A DNA stretch of 6,082 nucleotides. Source: an uncultured Collinsella sp. GTDB lineage: Bacteria > Actinomycetota > Coriobacteriia > Coriobacteriales > Coriobacteriaceae. The notes beneath the pieces are model-generated. The model made no database searches. It saw only the letters and a program-made list of their open reading frames with translations, and had not been told where the DNA came from. This document shows positions 1 to 5,876 of this stretch, piece after piece (within the stretch, counting starts at the first letter, position 1; every line of letters begins with the position of its first letter). The stretch is from the NCBI GenBank assembly GCA_900549275.1, contig URNU01000095.1, forward strand, positions 1 to 6,082, given 5' to 3'. The position numbers were made by a program, and so were the translations under genes.

Positions 1-1
1 A

Positions 2-1072
2 TTCGATCCCATTCAAGAGGATTGCCATCGCCTCGTTCTTGAGGCCTTGCGCCGCGACAATATCCCGCTCACCGACGGTGCCGCCGTAGAGCGTCTGATG
101 GAACAATTCACCCGCAACCCCGCGCCGCTCATCGTGCACGACCGCGACCGCGCCGGGCACCTCATTGCCAAGGTGGTCGAGGCTGTCGACTACCGCATTC
201 CCTTTATCCCTGACGATACCCAGGCAGAGCAAGAAGAGGCCGCTGCCGAGAACATGCTTCGCGAGGCAGCCGCGCTCGACCCCACCAACTGGGATGCCCA
301 GCGCATGCTGACCGCCCTCACCGCCAACTCCAACGAGGAATACGTACAGTACCTGGTGTCCAAGTGCGATGAGGTCGAGCACGACCTAGCGCTCAAAATC
401 GCCTCGGCGCAGGACCCCTACGAGTGCGAAGCCGCAGGCGACCTTACGCGCCGCCCCTATCTGCGCTGGCTTGCCGCCCTTGCGTCGCGCGCCCTCATTA
501 GCGGTCGCTATCGCATGTCGCTCGAAGCTGCAAACTGCAGCCTCGACTTTGCCCCCAACGATCCGGCCGGCGTCCGCCACACCGCGATGCTCGCCATGGC
601 AAAGCTCGAATACCCCGCCGAGGAGCTCAAGCGCTTTCGCTCTGCCCACTCCGTCCCCTATCTCGCCAACACGCCGCTACGCCGTCGTCCCAAGGACGCG
701 GAGCGTGACTTGGACCCGTGGACGCTCATCGCGCTGATGAGCGCTGCCTGGCGCGAGCTGGATTACGAGGGCGCCGAACACTACTTGCGCATCCTTGCAC
801 GCTCGTGCCCGCACGCAGCCGAGGCACTCTACTTCCAAACCGAGTTTCCCGATGGCGTCTATGCCCGCGTCAACGTAGGCGTGGGCTCCACCGACGAGCT
901 TGTCCTTGCGCTGTCCGAGGCGACGCCGGTGCTGCAGGAGGGCCTGGGCGCCCCCGACAACGCCAGCTTTGCCGCCTGGGTCGCCACCAACGACATCGTG
1001 CGTTCCCAGATCGACGAGCGCATCCTGCGCGCGGCCGAGCAGGGGCTTCCATTTAAGGGAGGAGACCTCTAA
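2..1072 (+). CDS. TPR-like all-helical protein, 5' end outside the window
   Basis: Function not recognised. The frame is open from base 2 with no stop and reads naturally as protein (FDPIQEDCHRLVLEAL) before the TTG at 47, so the true start lies left of the window and the TTG is probably internal. Counting the TTG codon as residue 1, the protein is rich in Ala, Leu and Glu and looks all-helical. TPR-like helix pairs can be seen near residues 63-90 (LREAAALDPTNWDAQRML), 137-170 (WLAALASRALISGRYRMSLE, then APNDP) and 223-258 (DPWTLIAL to the next helix). No signal peptide or membrane segment is visible in the part present. It ends in TAATG, overlapping the next gene by one base, so the two are probably translationally coupled. 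It is a diverged paralogue of that next gene (W141, RYR 154-156, DPW 223-225 and FAAW 308-311 all have counterparts). TPR-type folds usually mediate protein contacts; any role here is unknown. Confidence 0.85.
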   Translation, partial: FDPIQEDCHRLVLEALRRDNIPLTDGAAVERLMEQFTRNPAPLIVHDRDRAGHLIAKVVEAVDYRIPFIPDDTQAEQEEAAAENMLREAAALDPTNWDAQRMLTALTANSNEEYVQYLVSKCDEVEHDLALKIASAQDPYECEAAGDLTRRPYLRWLAALASRALISGRYRMSLEAANCSLDFAPNDPAGVRHTAMLAMAKLEYPAEELKRFRSAHSVPYLANTPLRRRPKDAERDLDPWTLIALMSAAWRELDYEGAEHYLRILARSCPHAAEALYFQTEFPDGVYARVNVGVGSTDELVLALSEATPVLQEGLGAPDNASFAAWVATNDIVRSQIDERILRAAEQGLPFKGGDL

Positions 1073-2115
1073 TGGATCCGAGCGTCTACATCCCCGCCTA
1101 CCTGGAGCGCACCTATCTGGCGTCGCACCCCGAGCTCACCGATGCAGCACGCGAGCTTGTCCATAACGACGTGAACGTCAACCCTCATAAGTATGCGCAG
1201 TCCGAGCATGCCCAGGCGCTGCTGTCCTATGCCGGTGTTCATCGCCACCTGCTCGACGAGCTCCATCGCATCGAGGACATGGGCAGCGACGAGGAGTTTG
1301 AGCAGACGCGCAACCGCCTGTTCGACGATATGCGCGATGAGCTGCTCAAGATCGTCCGCATCGATGCGCATGTCCTCGATGCCCAGCTGCTCGCCATCAT
1401 TTTGGCGGACACGCCCGTCGACGCCTGCCTGGGCGACCTGATGAAGCTCGAGGCGACCACGGCCGATTACCTGCAGCAAAGCGTGCCCGGGTTCGACATG
1501 GAAGCCCCGCACTACTGGGCCAATAATGTTTTGGCCGATGGTGTCACCGCAGCAGACCTTACCGTGAGCGAGCCGGCTCTTATCGGGTGGCTTCATACGC
1601 TCGAGGCCATCTCGCAGTTGTGCATGGCGAGCGCCCGCTACCGCGCTGCCGCCAACTACGCCCGCCGCGTCCTTAAGGCGGAAGGCTACCCCACCCGAGC
1701 CGCAGGCACCGTGTTGCTCGCCCTCGCTCGCCTGGAAGACCAGGACGGCTTTTTTGCCCTGGCCCACCAGCTCGAGGAAGAGATCGGGGCTGACGCGCTC
1801 GAGAACTCTCCTTGGTATCTGCTCGCCCGCACGATTCTGCTGTTCAAAACAAACAAGATGCGCCCGGCGACACGCGCGCTGCGTGAGTTTGCCAACCGTT
1901 GCGAGGGCGGTGCGTTCTTCTTACTGAACCCCATGTACCAGACACCGTACCTTCCCTGCCGACCCGAGCCGCGCGACCCCTGGGACCTCTCGCACCAGGC
2001 CGTTTGGGAAGCGGACGGCATTATCTCGGACACCCCCGACTTTGCCCCCTGGGCCAATGCCTGCGAAGACGTTTCGCAGCTTGCCCAGGAATTTGCGCGC
2101 CGCTACGGTTTTTAG
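1072..2115 (+). CDS. TPR-like all-helical protein, tandem paralogue of the preceding gene
   Basis: A 347-residue protein of unknown function. The ATG at 1072 is well supported: a GGAGG Shine-Dalgarno site lies at 1058-1062, nine bases upstream, and the start overlaps the upstream stop in TAATG. The protein appears soluble and helical, with no signal peptide or membrane span. Its second half matches the upstream protein in order: LDAQLL (102-107) with WDAQRM, GWLHTLEAISQL (172-183) with the WLAALASRAL helix, ARYR (188-191) with GRYR, LLALARLE (215-222) with MLAMAKLE, SPWYLLAR (246-253) with DPWTLIAL, LREFANRC (270-277) with LRILARSC, and FAPWANA (324-330) with FAAWVA. The N-terminal third (about 1-95) diverges more; 60-95 is strongly charged and may be an extended helix. 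The pair may form a heterodimer, but that is inference. The next gene starts 45 bases downstream with no terminator between, suggesting cotranscription. Confidence 0.88.
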   Translation: MDPSVYIPAYLERTYLASHPELTDAARELVHNDVNVNPHKYAQSEHAQALLSYAGVHRHLLDELHRIEDMGSDEEFEQTRNRLFDDMRDELLKIVRIDAHVLDAQLLAIILADTPVDACLGDLMKLEATTADYLQQSVPGFDMEAPHYWANNVLADGVTAADLTVSEPALIGWLHTLEAISQLCMASARYRAAANYARRVLKAEGYPTRAAGTVLLALARLEDQDGFFALAHQLEEEIGADALENSPWYLLARTILLFKTNKMRPATRALREFANRCEGGAFFLLNPMYQTPYLPCRPEPRDPWDLSHQAVWEADGIISDTPDFAPWANACEDVSQLAQEFARRYGF

Positions 2116-2160
2116 TGACGCACTCGACCCGACCATGTCATCTATGTTAGGAACGGCTTC

Positions 2161-4335
2161 ATGAACCTCCGCTCATCTCTTGCCTGCACCTCGAGCGATA
2201 TCGCCCGCTGGGGGCTGCGCTCCGTCCTTAAACGCCAGGGCGGCGTACTCCCCGGCCGCATCGCCATGAAGATCGACCCCGAGTTGCTGAGCGACCTCGC
2301 TGGCCTTGTCGACCGCAGCGTGGTGATTACGGGTACTAATGGCAAGACCACCACTTCCAACCTCATCGCCGACGCCGTTGCTGCCAGCGGTGCTGCCGTG
2401 GTGTGCAACCGTGCCGGCAACAATATGGAGCCGGGCGTGGTGGGCGCACTGCTCGAGGCGCGCAGCGGCCTCAAGCGAGCCGGCGGCAAGCGCGTGGGCG
2501 TTTTTGAATGCGATGAGCTCTACACCGTGCGCGTCCTGCCCAAGCTCAAGCCGACGTACTTCGTGCTGCTCAACCTGTTCCGTGACCAGCTGGATCGCTA
2601 TGGCGAGATCGATCACACCCAGGAGGTCATCGCCCACGCGTTGGAGCTTTCGCCGGCAACGACGCTCATCTACAACGCCGACGATCCGCTGTGCGCCTCG
2701 ATCGCCGCACGCGTCCCCAACACGAACATCGCCTTTGGCATCGACGGTGCCACGGGCACCGAATCCGATCGCATTAGCGACTCGCGTTTTTGCTCGCAGT
2801 GCAACGCGCCGTTGGAGTACGACTATGTGCAGTACGGCCAGCTCGGCGCCTATCATTGTCCTTCGTGCGGTTGGGCTCGCCCCGCGCTGCTCCGTCGCGT
2901 GACGGACATTGAGCTCACCTGCGACGGCTACGGCTTTGAACTGAACTTTGGACCCGATACCGACGCGCCCGCAACGCACATCGCCACGCGCTATAACGGT
3001 CTGTACATGGTCTACAACGTTGCCGCCGCCTTCTTTGCGGCGCGCGAGCTAGGCGTGGACGCAGCTCACCTGCAGCCCACGCTCGATGCCTACGTCCCCG
3101 CCGGCGGACGCATGGGCCGCTGGGAGATCGCCGGCCGTACCGTCGAGGCAAACCTGGCCAAGAATCCCGTGGGCTTCGATCGCCAGATTCAGTCCATTAA
3201 AACGGCAGGCGGCAGGCTCTGCGCCTTCTTCCTGAACGACAACGACGCCGACGGTCACGATGTCTCGTGGATCTACGACGTCGACTTCGAGCGCATCGCC
3301 GACACCCCAGGGCTTGTCGCCTTTGCCGGCGGCACGCGTGCACACGATATGCAGGTACGTCTCAAGTACGCCGGCATCGACGCCGCCATCATCTCGAATA
3401 TCGAGCAAGCGATCGGCGCCATGGCGGACGAGGAGGCTGGTGATACTTTCTACGCCGTCGCCAACTACACGGCCTTCCCGCCACTGGTCAAGGAGCTCGA
3501 CGAGCTTAAGGGCGCCGATGCGAGCTCGGTTGCCTCCCACGCCGCAACGCGCACCGATGGCAGCGCTGTCCCCACCGATATTGCGCCAGTCGAGCTTTCG
3601 CGCCCGCTGCGCATCGTCTACCTGTATCCCGATGCCCTCAACCTCTACGGCGACGGCGGCAATGTTATCGCGCTCGAGCGTCGCTGCGCTTGGCGCGGCA
3701 TTCCCGCGCGCGTGGACGAGGTCCGTATGGGCGAGACGCTCGATCTCACCGACGCCGACATCATCATGATGGGCGGCGGCTCCGACCGCGACCAGCTGGC
3801 CGTGGCACACGAGCTGTTCGCTCAAAAAGACAAGGTCGCGGCTTATGTTGAGGATGGCGGCTCGCTGCTCGCTATCTGTGGCAGCTATCAGCTGCTCGGC
3901 CGTTCGTACTATATGGGCGAGAATCGCATCGAGGGTCTGGGGGTCATTGCCGCCGAAACCGTACGCGGCTCCGACCGCCTGATCGGCAACGTAGCCGTCA
4001 AAACCGATCTGGCACCCGAGCCCTTTGTGGGATTCGAGAACCACGGTGGCCGCACGCTTTTGGACGCCGAGGCCACGCCGCTCGGAACGTCCGTCGTCAC
4101 TGGCACCGGCAACAACGGCGACGATGGCTTTGAGGGTCTCATCTACAAGGGCGTCATCGGCACGTACCTGCACGGACCGGCACTGCCCAAGAACCCCGAA
4201 CTTGCCGACTGGCTGATCGCGCACGCCCTCGAGCGGCGCGGCGATGCGCAGGCCACAGCCCTGCTGCCGCTCAAACCCCTCGACGACACCTACGAGTACG
4301 CCGCCCACGACGCCGCCATGAAGCTCCTCCCCTAG
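2161..4335 (+). CDS. murT-gatD: Lipid II isoglutaminyl synthase, MurT-GatD single-chain fusion
   Basis: This enzyme should amidate the alpha-carboxyl of D-Glu2 in lipid II, using glutamine and ATP at the inner membrane face. MurT part (about 1-447): Mur ligase P-loop GTNGKTTT (58-65); NLFRDQLDRYGEID (138-151); a four-cysteine Zn-ribbon-like insert, CSQC (211-214) and CPSC (233-236), as in known MurT; and the C-terminal DUF1727-type region with NLAKNPVGFD (331-340) and LNDNDADGHDVSWIYD (358-373), the area that supplies the catalytic Asp completing the GatD triad in S. aureus MurT. A linker rich in Ala, Ser, Thr and Asp (about 448-483) follows. GatD part (about 484-705): LRIVYLYPDALNLYGD (483-498), GGGSDRDQ (538-545), nucleophile Cys573 in AICGSYQ, and His671 in TYLHGP. 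No expected key residue appears missing. The start at 2161 has AGGA at 2149-2152. In S. aureus and streptococci MurT and GatD are separate proteins, so the fusion is the notable point; no stop or frameshift separates them. Confidence 0.95.
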   Translation: MNLRSSLACTSSDIARWGLRSVLKRQGGVLPGRIAMKIDPELLSDLAGLVDRSVVITGTNGKTTTSNLIADAVAASGAAVVCNRAGNNMEPGVVGALLEARSGLKRAGGKRVGVFECDELYTVRVLPKLKPTYFVLLNLFRDQLDRYGEIDHTQEVIAHALELSPATTLIYNADDPLCASIAARVPNTNIAFGIDGATGTESDRISDSRFCSQCNAPLEYDYVQYGQLGAYHCPSCGWARPALLRRVTDIELTCDGYGFELNFGPDTDAPATHIATRYNGLYMVYNVAAAFFAARELGVDAAHLQPTLDAYVPAGGRMGRWEIAGRTVEANLAKNPVGFDRQIQSIKTAGGRLCAFFLNDNDADGHDVSWIYDVDFERIADTPGLVAFAGGTRAHDMQVRLKYAGIDAAIISNIEQAIGAMADEEAGDTFYAVANYTAFPPLVKELDELKGADASSVASHAATRTDGSAVPTDIAPVELSRPLRIVYLYPDALNLYGDGGNVIALERRCAWRGIPARVDEVRMGETLDLTDADIIMMGGGSDRDQLAVAHELFAQKDKVAAYVEDGGSLLAICGSYQLLGRSYYMGENRIEGLGVIAAETVRGSDRLIGNVAVKTDLAPEPFVGFENHGGRTLLDAEATPLGTSVVTGTGNNGDDGFEGLIYKGVIGTYLHGPALPKNPELADWLIAHALERRGDAQATALLPLKPLDDTYEYAAHDAAMKLLP

Positions 4336-4344
4336 CACCTCACA

Positions 4345-4379
4345 ACCACAAAGGGGACAGGCACCTTTGTGGTGGTTTT
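4345..4379. repeat. Inverted repeat after murT-gatD; possible terminator or REP-like element
   Basis: The arms ACCACAAAGG (4345-4354) and CCTTTGTGGT (4364-4373) are perfectly complementary over 10 bp around a 9-base loop. A short T-rich tail, GGTTTT, follows. It starts ten bases after the murT-gatD stop and is the only hairpin placed to end that transcript, but the tail is weak for an intrinsic terminator. The core GGGGACAGGCACC (4353-4365) resembles dispersed bacterial REP-like repeats I recall; that resemblance is inference. The right flank (TGTGGTGGTTTT, 4368-4379) recurs at 4567-4578. Confidence 0.6.
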
Positions 4380-4394
4380 GCCCCATCCCAGCTG

Positions 4395-4457
4395 TTTGTC
4401 TCAATCTGTAACATCTAGACCGTTAAAAGTCGTCTTACTGTTACAGAATGAGATGTT
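4395..4457. repeat. Palindromic intergenic element, copy 1
   Basis: The left arm at 4397-4413 (ending CTGTAACA) and the right arm at 4439-4455 (beginning TGTTACAG) are complementary over 17 positions with one A-A mismatch and two G-T wobbles, separated by 25 bases. It pairs with copy 2 exactly 80 bases downstream. It does not look like an intrinsic terminator, because no T-run follows the right arm. It could be a dispersed REP/MITE-like repeat, a structured RNA or a paired protein-binding site; the sequence alone does not decide. Confidence 0.7.
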
Positions 4458-4474
4458 CGTCCCGACGTCTGCCT

Positions 4475-4537
4475 TTTGTCTCGATCTGTAACACATAGAG
4501 CCGATTTATCAGCCCAGATGTTACAGGTTGAGATGTT
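4475..4537. repeat. Palindromic intergenic element, copy 2
   Basis: This has the same architecture as copy 1: arms at 4477-4493 and 4519-4535, complementary over all 17 positions if G-T wobbles are allowed, with a 25-base centre. The outer arms match copy 1 closely (TTTGTCTC[A/G]ATCTGTAACA on the left; TGTTACAG, two variable bases, then TGAGATGTT on the right), while the centre is largely different. Conserved arms with compensating wobbles and a variable centre suggest that pairing or half-site recognition is what is kept. Confidence 0.7.
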
Positions 4538-4595
4538 TGATGATCGGGATAGAGAGCCAGCTCCTATGTGGTGGTTTTTCAGTTTGCCAACGATA

Positions 4596-4624
4596 TGTGA
4601 ACGGCTAAAAAAGTCTGCTATACT
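4596..4624 (+). promoter_or_regulatory. Probable sigma70-type promoter of tRNA-Glu
   Basis: A good -10 hexamer TATACT lies at 4619-4624, with a weak -35 candidate TGTGAA at 4596-4601 and a 17-base spacer. The tRNA 5' end is 11 bases after the -10, leaving only a very short leader. The -10 is convincing; the -35 is a guess by spacing. Confidence 0.6.
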
Positions 4625-4634
4625 CTTTCCCGCT

Positions 4635-4711
4635 GTCCCCATCGTCTAGCGGCCAAGGACGCCACCCTTTCAAGGTGGATATCGCGGGTTCGAATCCCGC
4701 TGGGGGCACCA
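4635..4711 (+). tRNA. tRNA-Glu, anticodon UUC, CCA encoded
   Basis: A full cloverleaf is visible. The acceptor stem is GTCCCCA (4635-4641) with TGGGGGC (4701-4707), one G-T wobble. The D arm is at 4644-4660. The anticodon stem CCACC/GGTGG (4662-4666, 4674-4678) carries loop CTTTCAA, giving anticodon TTC at 4669-4671. The T stem GCGGG/CCCGC (4684-4688, 4696-4700) carries loop TTCGAAT. Discriminator A is at 4708 and the encoded CCA at 4709-4711. The layout closely follows bacterial tRNA-Glu, including the GTCTAG D-arm start. It reads GAA and, by wobble, GAG codons. It has its own promoter and terminator, so it is probably a single-gene unit. Confidence 0.97.
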
Positions 4712-4723
4712 CAGAATCTGAGA

Positions 4724-4755
4724 AGCCCGTTACCAATTCGGTAGCGGGCTTTTTT
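4724..4755 (+). terminator. Intrinsic terminator of tRNA-Glu
   Basis: An 11-bp stem, AGCCCGTTACC (4724-4734) with GGTAGCGGGCT (4740-4750), has one G-T wobble and a five-base loop, and runs straight into a T tract (4750-4755). It lies 12 bases after the tRNA CCA, a standard tRNA gene end. Confidence 0.93.
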
Positions 4756-4758
4756 CTG

Positions 4759-4820
4759 CCTCAACGCCGGGATTCGAACCCGTCAGGGTGCGGAGTTGAG
4801 GAAACGCGCAAGCGTTTTCC
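4759..4820. other. Compact structured segment with a T-arm-like hairpin
   Basis: CCTCAAC (4759-4765) pairs with GTTGAGG (4795-4801). Inside it, CGGGATTCGAACCCG (4768-4782) is the exact 15-base reverse complement of the tRNA-Glu T-arm core. Directly after comes a second hairpin, AAACGC (4802-4807) with GCGTTT (4812-4817), closed by a GCAA (GNRA) tetraloop. On the minus strand the first part looks like an acceptor stem plus T arm with no D or anticodon arm. It is not a functional tRNA. It may be a tRNA-derived remnant or part of a structured repeat found near tRNA genes. Confidence 0.45.
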
Positions 4821-4875
4821 AGCGCAGCACGCAAGGAGCGGAGCGACGCAGCGGAAGCGGGCAGCGCCAGCCGCA

Positions 4876-4901
4876 CGCGGACATCCCGCTGGGGGGCACC
4901 A
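4876..4901 (+). pseudogene. tRNA-Glu 3'-end remnant (partial direct repeat)
   Basis: This is a damaged copy of the tRNA-Glu 3' end (4683-4711). CGCGG (4876-4880) matches the 5' side of the T stem. The next six bases of the tRNA (GTTCGA) are replaced by AC, and then ATCCCGCT, a G run and CACCA follow, with six Gs instead of five. The T loop is destroyed, and the 5' half and anticodon arm are absent, so no functional tRNA can form. It either records a decayed tandem tRNA duplication or is the outer copy of a tRNA-end integration scar. The segment between 4820 and 4876 is GC-rich (many AGCG/GCAGCG words) and holds no recognisable gene. Confidence 0.7.
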
Positions 4902-4914
4902 ACTTTAAAATGTT

Positions 4915-4953
4915 CGAACCCGCCGGATATAAGGTCCGACGGGTTCGTTTTTT
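4915..4953 (+). terminator. Strong intrinsic terminator, possibly bidirectional
   Basis: CGAACCCG (4915-4922) pairs with CGGGTTCG (4940-4947). After one mismatch, CGGA pairs with TCCG (4924-4927, 4935-4938) around a seven-base loop. Six Ts follow (4948-4953). It sits 13 bases after the tRNA remnant, as expected if it once ended a tRNA transcript. Read on the minus strand, the same hairpin is followed by a weaker T-rich stretch (complement of 4906-4911), so it may also end the minus-strand flavodoxin/ferredoxin gene that stops at 4990; no other minus-strand terminator is visible there. Confidence 0.88.
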
Positions 4954-4989
4954 GCCGTTATAAAACCGAAAGTACTCAAGGCCCTTGCG

Positions 4990-5751
4990 CTAGATAAACA
5001 GCTCGCATTCTTTTCGCTCAGAGCAGGCTTTGCTCAACATCTTGGTAGCCGCAGAGAGCATGACGAGATTTACCGCGCGAGCGCCCCGCGGACATACGGC
5101 GACGCAGCGCATGCATGAAATGCAGGCCTTTTTGTCCACCCGCTTGGGGTCGTCTTTATCGATAGCGCCAACGGGACACGCTGTGGCGCAAGCCCCGCAA
5201 GCGGTGCACTCCTTTGTAGCCTTAGGCACCATACCGGTGCCCCCGACCTTCTTATAGGGACGATTACCCGGAATAGCCGGCTCAGAAGCATCTCCTGCAG
5301 ATATCTTTTGCTGAATCTGATTCGCAAACCCAGCGAGCTGCGCCGCATCCTGTGCATCTGGCCGACCGGCGGCAAACTGGCGAACAATAGAATGCTCGGC
5401 GATGGCAGAAACCGCCGCGATCACCCGAAAGCCCGCGCCCTTTGCCGCGTCCTCAAGCTCGACCAGCGTGTCCTCATACGCGCGATTTCCGTAAACACAA
5501 ACCAGAACCGCCCGTGCATCGTTCCCTCGCACCATTCCCAAGCGCTCCACGGCCACAGCTGGGACTCGCCCGCCATACGAGGGCACCGCGATTACGGCTA
5601 CATCCTCTTTTGTCATCGCATCCGTACGAAACCCCAGCCCGCTATCGGCCAGATCCACAGCAACGGTTTCCCCATCCAACGCATTGGCAATGTAGCCAGA
5701 CACCTTTTCCGTTCCACCCGTCGGGCTAAACACGATATCGAATACCTTCAT
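4990..5751 (-). CDS. Flavodoxin plus 2[4Fe-4S] ferredoxin protein (EFR1-like)
   Basis: A 253-residue soluble electron-transfer protein. The N-terminal flavodoxin-like domain (about 1-150) starts MKVFDIVFSPTGGTEK, with the FMN phosphate-binding loop at SPTGGT (9-14), PSYGGRVP (57-64) and VYGNRAYED (86-94), all typical FMN-contacting loops. The C-terminal bacterial ferredoxin domain (about 177-226) has two CxxCxxCxxxCP motifs, Cys182/185/188/192 and Cys210/213/216/220, for two [4Fe-4S] clusters. This domain order matches proteins annotated as EFR1 family ferredoxin, common in anaerobes; the redox partner is not known. An in-frame ATG at 5802 would add 17 residues, but the start at 5751 has an excellent Shine-Dalgarno site and begins exactly where flavodoxin domains begin. 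Two further cysteines lie near the C-terminus (243, 249). No partner gene is adjacent on the same strand apart from the glutamine synthetase upstream, which a terminator separates. Confidence 0.93.
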   Translation of the reverse strand: MKVFDIVFSPTGGTEKVSGYIANALDGETVAVDLADSGLGFRTDAMTKEDVAVIAVPSYGGRVPAVAVERLGMVRGNDARAVLVCVYGNRAYEDTLVELEDAAKGAGFRVIAAVSAIAEHSIVRQFAAGRPDAQDAAQLAGFANQIQQKISAGDASEPAIPGNRPYKKVGGTGMVPKATKECTACGACATACPVGAIDKDDPKRVDKKACISCMRCVAVCPRGARAVNLVMLSAATKMLSKACSERKECELFI

Positions 5752-5759
5752 CGGATAAT

Positions 5760-5766
5760 CCTCCCC
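5760..5766 (-). promoter_or_regulatory. Shine-Dalgarno site fixing the flavodoxin/ferredoxin start
   Basis: On the minus strand this reads GGGGAGG, ending eight bases before the ATG at 5751. This perfect GGAGG core selects the 253-residue start over the upstream in-frame ATG at 5802. I could not identify convincing -35/-10 hexamers in 5767-5876. Confidence 0.85.
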
Positions 5767-5876
5767 GTTATGAACAAACGCCCGAAACGACCGCATGCCC
5801 AAAATAGGTTACAACTTTCAAGATGCCCCGCGCGAAACGCTCGCTCGACAGCATGTTCAAAGACGACCCGGGCGAC

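Noticed and set aside
1069..2979. Long minus-strand open frames at 1069-1767 and 2173-2979
   Set aside because: Both are antisense shadows of well-supported plus-strand genes and arise from the same codon bias; neither shows motifs or a convincing ribosome binding site.
3049..4404. A 451-codon open frame on the minus strand opposite murT-gatD
   Set aside because: It lies entirely antisense to a gene with clear catalytic motifs. Its composition (Gly, Val, Arg, Ala-rich without motifs) is what GC-biased third positions give on the opposite strand, and it has no recognisable domain.
4395..4537. The repeated elements as a CRISPR array
   Set aside because: Only two units, each palindromic with inverted half-sites rather than direct repeats with spacers, and no cas gene is nearby.
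4336..4634. A riboswitch or attenuator leader in the 300-base intergenic stretch
   Set aside because: The only downstream gene is a tRNA with its own promoter at 4596-4624; the hairpins do not resemble a known riboswitch class and no coding gene follows to regulate.
4675..4908. A 77-codon open frame starting inside tRNA-Glu
   Set aside because: It runs through the tRNA 3' half, two terminator-scale hairpins and the tRNA remnant; no plausible start signal or protein-like sequence.
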